From the NCBI GenBank assembly GCA_021740645.1, contig JAIOZL010000034.1:1-55786 (forward strand): 55,786 bases of DNA. The letters run 5' to 3'. The notes beneath the pieces are model-generated. The model was given only the letters and a program-made list of their open reading frames with translations. It did not search any database and was not told where the DNA came from. The DNA comes from Bacteroidales bacterium (GTDB lineage Bacteria > Bacteroidota > Bacteroidia > Bacteroidales > JAADJA01). Both the position numbers and the translations under genes were made by a program. Below, piece after piece: positions 50,448 through 55,786 of the stretch (its first letter is position 1; every line of letters begins with the position of its first letter).

Positions 50448-52127
50448 ATGAAAAAGTTTAACAACATACTAATAATAGCTCTTTTTATTGGCATCCTACT
50501 CCCGGCAAGTGCCTGGACACAAAATCAAAATAACTTTGAGATTTCTAAGAATCTCGACATCTATTCAACCCTGTTCAGAGAACTGGAAAAAAATTATGTG
50601 GATGAAATAAGTGCAGGCGACCTGGTAAAAACTGGCATCGATGCAATGCTTAAATCATTAGACCCCTATACGGTTTATATTTCAGAGGCTGAAGTTGAAG
50701 ATTTTAAATTTATAACGACAGGTCAATACGGAGGAATCGGAGCTTTAATTCAAAAACAGGGGGATAAAATTATAGTTGCTGAACCCTATGAAGGTAAGCC
50801 TGCACAGCGATTTGGGTTAATTGCTGGTGATGAAATTATAGATATAGATGGGCAGTCTGTAGCTGGAAAAACAACCAGTGATGTGAGCACATTACTTAAA
50901 GGCCAGCCAGGTACTAAAGTTGATGTAACTTTAAAAAGGCCGGGGAAGGAAGAATTAATTACTCTTGAATTAGAAAGGGATAATGTTAAAATTGATAACA
51001 TCCCCTATTATGGGATGCTCGGCCAGGACGTGGCATACATTAAATTAACCAGCTTCACCCAAAATGCAGGCAAAGAAATGAAAAATGCATTTCTGGAACT
51101 TAAAAAAACCAATGAACTTAAAGGTATAATTCTTGACCTTAGAGGCAACGGGGGTGGACTTTTGAATGAAGCAGTAAATATTACCAATATATTTATTGAT
51201 AAAGATAAGGAAGTAGTCCGTACAAAAGGGAAACTTCCAACAAAAAACCATACATATCGAACACCTAACCCTGCTGTTGATCCAGAAATTCCATTAGTTA
51301 TTCTTGTGGATAATGGCAGTGCTTCTGCATCCGAAATAGTCGCCGGAGCCATTCAGGATCATGACAGAGGTGTAATTATTGGGCAAAAAACTTTTGGTAA
51401 AGGCCTTGTGCAAAATGTAATTCCCCTATCCTATAATGCCCAGGCTAAGATTACCGTTGCAAAATATTATATTCCCAGTGGACGCTTAATACAGGAAATA
51501 GATTATTCCAAAAGAAATAACAATGGAGAAACGGGCATAACGCCAGACTCGCTAGCTACTCCCTACAAAACTAAAAATGGGAGGACGGTTTATGACGGGC
51601 ATGGAATTACTCCGGATATTGTTAATGATATGGATACGCTTAGCAACATCAGTTATGCATTATTAACAAAATATCTCTTTTTCAATTTTGCTACTAAGTT
51701 TGTTCTTGAAAATGAAACCCTCCCCCCTCCTAAAGAATTTAGCATTAGTGAAGAAATATTTAATAGTTTTCTCTCCTTTATTGAAAATGAAGGATATCAT
51801 TATTCCACCAAATCAGAGGAGACCCTTAAAAAGCTGAAAATGATTGCCGAAAAAGAGCATTACTATGCTGACATTGAAAAAGAATATGATGCCCTTGTGA
51901 AAAAAATAGAACAAAACAAAAAAGACGATATCATTAAGCATAAAGAAGAAATTAAAAAGATATTGCGCATAGAATTAGTATCAAGGTATTATTATCAAAA
52001 GGGGAAAATTATATCTTCGTTATCAGATGATAGTGATATTAAAAAAGCGATAGAAATAATTACCGAAAAGGATTCTTACATATCCATATTAGATGGCCAG
52101 AAGCAAGAAAGCGGGTCAAGTAATTAG
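50448..52127 (+). CDS. S41 family C-terminal processing peptidase
   Basis: A 559-residue S41/CtpA-type protease: signal peptide or anchor (1-24), an N-terminal helical part, PDZ domain (about 85-170, GIGALIQKQGDKIIVAEPYE and GDEIIDIDGQSV), then the catalytic domain with Ser293 in NGSASASEIVAGA and Lys318 in TFGKGLVQNV, 25 residues apart as in CtpA. A long charged C-terminal extension (about 430-559) is typical of Bacteroidota members. It acts in the periplasm on protein C-termini; targets are unknown. It follows yidD by 23 bp, an order conserved in this phylum. Confidence 0.95.
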   Translation: MKKFNNILIIALFIGILLPASAWTQNQNNFEISKNLDIYSTLFRELEKNYVDEISAGDLVKTGIDAMLKSLDPYTVYISEAEVEDFKFITTGQYGGIGALIQKQGDKIIVAEPYEGKPAQRFGLIAGDEIIDIDGQSVAGKTTSDVSTLLKGQPGTKVDVTLKRPGKEELITLELERDNVKIDNIPYYGMLGQDVAYIKLTSFTQNAGKEMKNAFLELKKTNELKGIILDLRGNGGGLLNEAVNITNIFIDKDKEVVRTKGKLPTKNHTYRTPNPAVDPEIPLVILVDNGSASASEIVAGAIQDHDRGVIIGQKTFGKGLVQNVIPLSYNAQAKITVAKYYIPSGRLIQEIDYSKRNNNGETGITPDSLATPYKTKNGRTVYDGHGITPDIVNDMDTLSNISYALLTKYLFFNFATKFVLENETLPPPKEFSISEEIFNSFLSFIENEGYHYSTKSEETLKKLKMIAEKEHYYADIEKEYDALVKKIEQNKKDDIIKHKEEIKKILRIELVSRYYYQKGKIISSLSDDSDIKKAIEIITEKDSYISILDGQKQESGSSN

Positions 52128-52161
52128 AGATTATTTTCAATTTATCCAGAAATCCTGAATC

Positions 52162-53745
52162 ATGTATTATTTTCTTAAAAAGAACAGTAATGAAGTTTTC
52201 CTGGGATTTCTTGGACTCATGTTCATAAGCTTGCCAGTTTCACGATTTGGGTTAAGTGTAGCACAATTCGGGTTATTGGGAATTTGGCTAATCGACGGTA
52301 AATACGTTGAAAAATTTAAAACGCTGCAGAAAAATAAAGCAGCATTAATCCTGGTCTCCTTTTATGTCTTGCATGTTATAGGATTACTCTATACTTCTGA
52401 TTTTAATTATGCATTTAAAGACCTTCGGATAAAACTTCCGCTACTTTTTTTACCAATTGTTTTTGCCACGTCTCCTCCGGTTAACTTAAAAATATTAAAT
52501 CGTTTAATGCAAATTTATGTTGCTACAGTTGTTGTAGCTTCCTTTATCAGCCTAATAATTTTATTAACGAGAGATGTTTCTAATTTCCGTGATTTATCAC
52601 CATTTATTTCGCACATCCGGTTTAGTTTGAATGTGTGTTTTGCCATATTTATTTTGGGATACTCATTTTTTGAAAGCCCTGAATTAAATAGAAATTATAA
52701 AATAGTGAGTGGAGTTATGGCTTTTTGGCTCGTTATTTTTTTAGTTCTTATACAATCCGTTACCGGACTGGTTATCCTATTTATTACTTCGCTGACCCTG
52801 GCTATCATAGGCATGCTAAAGATGAAAAGAGATTCCCATGTTAAGTATCTTTTATTAACAGGCATTGTTGGTTTTCCAATAATACTTGGGATTCTTTTCC
52901 GTTTCGTGGCAGGTGAATACTTTACCCCTCATAAAGAAAGTGTTAGGGAAGAGTATACAATCAAGGGAAATGCCTATGTTCATGATACAATTAATCAACC
53001 TGTTGAAAATGGGAATTATATCTGGACATACGTATGCGAAAAAGAGTTGAAAGAGTCCTGGAATAAAGTGAGTGGTTTGCCATATGATGGGAAAGATGAA
53101 AAAAATCAAATTTTAAAACACACCCTAATTCGATATCTTAATTCTAAAAACCTGAAAAAAGATGCTGAAGGTATTGCTCAACTTTCCCCAAAAGACATTC
53201 GAAACATTGAGATGGGCACAGCAAATTTTTATTATACAAAAAAACTCAGTTTTAAATCCCGTCTGTATAAATTATTTTGGGAATATCAATTAAGTCAGCG
53301 TGCCAATAATCCCGAAGGCCACTCAGTTTTGCAACGGGTTGAATATTGGAAAGCGGCGGCCCACATAATCCAAGAAAACTTCATAATTGGCGTGGGAACC
53401 GGCGACATCAACCAGGAATTCATGACCTATTATGAGAAAACAGATTCTCAGCTGTCGCAGGATAACAGGAGAAGAGCGCACAACCAGTATCTGGCAATTT
53501 TCGTAAGTTTTGGCATCATTGGATTAGCTTGGTTCATTGTTTCACTCATTTTTCCTGCAATCCTAATTCAACAATTCAGTAACTATTATTACCTGGTTTT
53601 TTGGATCATTATTGTTTTGTCAATGTTTATGGAAGATACTCTTGAGACCCAGATGGGGGTCACACTTTATGCATTCTTAAATGCCTTTTTCCTGTTTGGG
53701 GTTAATTATAATTCCAAAACATCCGATATAGAAGGAATTTTGTAA
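52162..53745 (+). CDS. O-antigen ligase/polymerase family protein (Wzy/WaaL-like)
   Basis: A 527-residue polytopic membrane protein with about ten to twelve helices. The Wzy_C-type core lies at about 390-490. Before it, a long extracytoplasmic loop (about 255-400) contains SVLQRVEYWKAAAHIIQENF and GVGTGDINQEF; the core follows with RRAHNQYLAIFVSFGIIGLA. The RxHNxYL-like stretch is the usual mark of O-antigen ligases and related polymerases. It would transfer or polymerise a lipid-linked glycan on the outer face of the inner membrane. No glycan-synthesis genes adjoin, so specificity is unknown. It starts 34 bp after the protease gene. Confidence 0.88.
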   Translation: MYYFLKKNSNEVFLGFLGLMFISLPVSRFGLSVAQFGLLGIWLIDGKYVEKFKTLQKNKAALILVSFYVLHVIGLLYTSDFNYAFKDLRIKLPLLFLPIVFATSPPVNLKILNRLMQIYVATVVVASFISLIILLTRDVSNFRDLSPFISHIRFSLNVCFAIFILGYSFFESPELNRNYKIVSGVMAFWLVIFLVLIQSVTGLVILFITSLTLAIIGMLKMKRDSHVKYLLLTGIVGFPIILGILFRFVAGEYFTPHKESVREEYTIKGNAYVHDTINQPVENGNYIWTYVCEKELKESWNKVSGLPYDGKDEKNQILKHTLIRYLNSKNLKKDAEGIAQLSPKDIRNIEMGTANFYYTKKLSFKSRLYKLFWEYQLSQRANNPEGHSVLQRVEYWKAAAHIIQENFIIGVGTGDINQEFMTYYEKTDSQLSQDNRRRAHNQYLAIFVSFGIIGLAWFIVSLIFPAILIQQFSNYYYLVFWIIIVLSMFMEDTLETQMGVTLYAFLNAFFLFGVNYNSKTSDIEGIL

Positions 53746-53769
53746 CTTCGTCTCCATATTTCATAGAGC

Positions 53770-54258
53770 ATGAAGAAAATAAGTCTCACCATTGACTATT
53801 CCATTTATGATAACCCGGATGAACTCCCGGAGAAAGATAAAAAACTTCTTAATGAAGCTATTCTGGCCTCAAAGGAAGCCTATGCGCCTTATTCAAACTT
53901 TAAGGTTGGTGCAGCAGTTTTACTAAAAAATGGCCAAATTGTATCAGGCAGCAATCAGGAAAATGCAGCCTATCCATCTGGATTATGTGCTGAACGGGTA
54001 GCACTGTTTTACGCCTCTTCCAAATATCCTGATATATCTGTTGAAGCAATTGCAGTTACTGCTTTTTCTGAGGATTTTAGTATCAATGATCCGGTTACTC
54101 CCTGCGGCTCGTGCAGGCAGGTAATGGCAGAAACCGAACAACGATTTGCAAACGACATTAAAGTTATTATGTATGGCGAAAGTGGGAAAGTTTATGTTAC
54201 TCAAAAAGTAAACAATCTTCTTCCGTTGATGTTTCATGCCGAAGAACTCAAAAAATAA
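53770..54258 (+). CDS. cdd: Cytidine deaminase
   Basis: A 162-residue cytidine deaminase that converts (deoxy)cytidine to (deoxy)uridine in pyrimidine salvage. Landmarks are AYAPYSNFKVGAAVLL, NQENAAYPSGLCAERVALF (the C-A-E zinc ligand and proton shuttle) and PCGSCRQVMAE (the PCxxC ligands). This is the tetrameric type with three Cys ligands. It lies between the O-antigen ligase gene and a hot-dog thioesterase gene, with gaps of 24 and 6 bp. Confidence 0.96.
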   Translation: MKKISLTIDYSIYDNPDELPEKDKKLLNEAILASKEAYAPYSNFKVGAAVLLKNGQIVSGSNQENAAYPSGLCAERVALFYASSKYPDISVEAIAVTAFSEDFSINDPVTPCGSCRQVMAETEQRFANDIKVIMYGESGKVYVTQKVNNLLPLMFHAEELKK

Positions 54259-54264
54259 AATGCG

Positions 54265-54657
54265 ATGGAACTAATTTCAACCAAAATATGCAAAACAAGT
54301 GACATTGGTGTGAACGATAATCTATTTGGGGGTTCTCTGCTTTCATGGATGGACGAAGCAGGAGGTTCTTATGCCTGCACTAAATGTTGCACTCCCAATA
54401 TGATCACCCTAAAAATTGACGAGGTAATTTTTAAAAAACCGGTTAAAGTAAAAGAACATATAAAAATTTACGGAAAAATTCTGGGGATCGGCAAAAGCTC
54501 TATAAAACTTTTAGTTGAGGCCAGACGAGTAAATTTTACTGGGAGCATGGAAGAATCTGTTTGCTCAACGCAAATGTTATTTGTGAGGATTGATCAAAAA
54601 GGCAATGCCATTCCAATTAACCAGGATGTAAGAGTAAAAATTGTAAAAGCACTATAA
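54265..54657 (+). CDS. Acyl-CoA thioesterase (hot-dog fold, YciA-like)
   Basis: A 130-residue hot-dog domain protein. The motif VNDNLFGGSLLSWMDEAGG, with the Asp (WMDEAG) on the central helix, is the mark of YciA/BACH-type acyl-CoA thioesterases. The rest (VIFKKPVKVKEHIKIYGKIL, SIKLLVEAR, CSTQMLFVRID) follows the fold. It hydrolyses acyl-CoA esters to the free acids. Chain-length preference cannot be told from the sequence. The gene starts 6 bp after cdd and its stop is followed directly by the next start. Confidence 0.9.
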   Translation: MELISTKICKTSDIGVNDNLFGGSLLSWMDEAGGSYACTKCCTPNMITLKIDEVIFKKPVKVKEHIKIYGKILGIGKSSIKLLVEARRVNFTGSMEESVCSTQMLFVRIDQKGNAIPINQDVRVKIVKAL

Positions 54658-54658
54658 T

Positions 54659-55531
54659 ATGAATAAAACAAACTTAGTTGGAATATTTCTGGCTGTTATA
54701 CTTCTAACCGCCATGAAAGGGGATAAATCTCCTTATAAATTTTTTAATGCAAACGGGAAAAAAGCAAATTATACTACCCTGTTCAAAGATGCTGTAAATG
54801 CAGATATAGTGTTCTTTGGCGAATTGCATAATAATCCGATCGGGCATTGGATTCAACTAGAATTAACAGAAGACCTTTTTGCTGAAAAAGGCAATAAACT
54901 TGTCCTTGGGGCGGAAATGTTCGAATCAGATAATCAATTGATTATTGATGAGTACTTTTCAGGTAAAGTAAAAACTAAAACTTTTGAAAAAGAGGCCAGG
55001 CTATGGCCGAATTATAGTACGGATTACAAACCATTGCTTGAATTTGCAAAGGAAAATAAGCTTGATTTTATCGCCACCAATATACCCAGACGATATGCAT
55101 CTCTTGTTAATGATGGAGGATTTGAAGAACTTGACAGCCTGACTGATGAGGCTAAAAGTTATTTTGCGCCCCTTCCGGTCGACTACGACCCAGAGGTAAA
55201 CTGTTATAAAAGTATGATTGAAATGATGGGAGGTATGGGAGGTCATGTTACGCCTAATATCCCTAAAGCCCAAGCCATTAAAGATGCAACTATGGCCCAC
55301 TTTATCCTGGAGAATTGGGAACCTGGAAAAACTTTCCTGCATTATAATGGATCCTATCACTCTGACGATTATGAAGGCATTGTTTGGTGGATAAAACAGG
55401 CAAAACCTGACTTAAATATTTTAACGGTTTCAACTGTTGAGCAGGATACCATAGCAAAACTAACAGAAGAAAATACGGGTATTGCTGATTATATAATCTG
55501 TGTGCCAACAAACATGACAAAAACTTACTAG
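54659..55531 (+). CDS. ChaN/Tiki-like haem-binding lipoprotein-family protein
   Basis: A 290-residue protein of the ChaN/haem-binding-uptake family. Diagnostic segments are IVFFGELHNNPIGHWIQLEL (the E/H site), LVLGAEMFESDNQ, FIATNIPRRYASLVN, MGGMGGHV, AQAIKDATMAHFIL and HYNGSYHSDDYEGI. The N-terminus has a hydrophobic segment (NLVGIFLAVILLTAM) that is probably a signal peptide; no lipobox Cys follows, unlike ChaN itself. The family may bind haem or act as a metalloprotease-like fold (Tiki). It is the last gene of the hemD-to-end cluster, starting 1 bp after the thioesterase stop. Confidence 0.88.
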   Translation: MNKTNLVGIFLAVILLTAMKGDKSPYKFFNANGKKANYTTLFKDAVNADIVFFGELHNNPIGHWIQLELTEDLFAEKGNKLVLGAEMFESDNQLIIDEYFSGKVKTKTFEKEARLWPNYSTDYKPLLEFAKENKLDFIATNIPRRYASLVNDGGFEELDSLTDEAKSYFAPLPVDYDPEVNCYKSMIEMMGGMGGHVTPNIPKAQAIKDATMAHFILENWEPGKTFLHYNGSYHSDDYEGIVWWIKQAKPDLNILTVSTVEQDTIAKLTEENTGIADYIICVPTNMTKTY

Positions 55532-55536
55532 TTATT

Positions 55537-55570
55537 CCTTTCCCTGATATTTATTGATATCAGGGAAAGG
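55537..55570. repeat. Perfect 14-bp inverted repeat after the last gene
   Basis: CCTTTCCCTGATAT (55537-55550), loop ttattg, ATATCAGGGAAAGG (55557-55570), 5 bp after the stop of the ChaN-like gene. It has no T-run and is followed after 10 bp by a second, stronger palindrome. It may be a processing or stability hairpin of the transcript. Confidence 0.8.
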
Positions 55571-55580
55571 GCTCCAAATT

Positions 55581-55616
55581 AAAAGCCCCCTTTTTCTTAA
55601 GAAAAAGGGGGCTTTT
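55581..55616. terminator. Strong bidirectional terminator-like palindrome
   Basis: A perfect 36-bp palindrome, AAAAGCCCCCTTTTTCTT followed by its exact reverse complement, centred on CTTAAG. The G/C block plus A/T tails allow termination of transcripts from the left and of the minus-strand transposase gene from the right. Confidence 0.75.
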
Positions 55617-55663
55617 GTGTTATTGTAAACTTCTTATCGAAATAATATTATAGAGGTCATCAT

Positions 55664-55786
55664 TTAGCTGCTTATTAATTGCTGATGCGTAATATTGTCG
55701 GCAGCAACCATTCTTCTGATCAAATTATTAAAGATAGTTTCTTTGTTTTGTGAGCGGTTAATCCGATAACAAAATTCATTAAAATA
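55664..55786 (-). mobile_element. C-terminal end of a probable IS1595-family transposase
   Basis: On the minus strand, 40 codons enter from the right edge and end at a stop at 55664-55666. The peptide reads YFNEFCYRINRSQNKETIF, then NLIRRMVAADNITHQQLISS. The start FNEFCYRINR matches the characteristic end of ISXO2/IS1595 DDE transposases. The catalytic residues would lie outside the window. The terminal inverted repeat of the element has not been identified between 55617 and 55663. A copy may be active or decayed; this cannot be judged here. Confidence 0.6.

Overview
The window is a piece of a low-GC Bacteroidota chromosome, most likely class Bacteroidia (Bacteroidales/Marinilabiliales-like). 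The reasons are seven predicted extracellular proteins with a C-terminal type IX secretion (T9SS) sorting domain, promoters of the Bacteroidota form (TAnnTTTG -7 box, in the best case with a TTTG -33 box), few Shine-Dalgarno sequences, Bacteroidota-restricted families (GWxTD, DUF4271), and the gene order hemD-rnpA-yidD-S41 protease. It reads as ordinary, mostly vertically inherited chromosome. There is a small mobile or repetitive patch at each edge and an accessory stretch of secreted proteins in the middle. No rRNA, CRISPR array, prophage, susCD-type polysaccharide locus or integrated element with visible attachment sites was found.

Left part (1-12449, all minus strand). A 361-bp tandem duplication carries two small GIY-YIG nuclease genes beside tRNA-Ser(CGA). 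Next come a 1387-residue multi-sensor membrane protein of unknown role, an ABC-2 type exporter (ATPase plus permease), an operon of an SPFH/band-7 protein, a PH-like membrane protein and a ribbon-helix-helix protein too short to be found by a length cutoff, and a two-gene molybdopterin oxidoreductase in which the Fe-S subunit is fused to the membrane anchor.

Middle part (12614-35047). Here lie an SdiA-regulated-like lipoprotein, a LamG-GH31-T9SS glycosidase or transglycosidase, a YjjG-type nucleotidase, and a four-gene cassette (small membrane protein, outer-membrane-like protein, integral membrane protein, winged-helix regulator) behind a textbook Bacteroidota promoter. Then follow secreted beta-propeller-like proteins. 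Two of these transcription units, about 4.3 kb apart, share an almost identical upstream element at the same distance from a -7 box. A three-gene minus-strand operon encodes two CotH-kinase-like secreted proteins flanking a beta-helix protein. A two-domain TonB-like protein, an SDR-type oxidoreductase and a secreted SGNH-hydrolase-PKD protein complete the region.

Right part (35112-55786). This is mainly housekeeping: rmuC, a GWxTD protein, proline dehydrogenase, aroB-aroA (aroB probably leaderless), a LutA-like Fe-S protein, a patatin-POTRA-barrel protein, tex, an outer-membrane beta-barrel, adk divergent from and overlapping a DUF4271 gene, then hemD-rnpA-yidD-S41 protease-O-antigen ligase-cdd-thioesterase-ChaN-like. 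It ends in two strong hairpins and the 3' end of what looks like an IS1595-family transposase.

No obvious undescribed defence or biosynthetic system is visible. The candidates most worth a second look are the shared promoter element at about 19480-19550 and 23788-23857, the CotH/beta-helix/CotH operon, the giant sensor protein at 772-4935, and the SPFH-PH-RHH operon with its palindrome.
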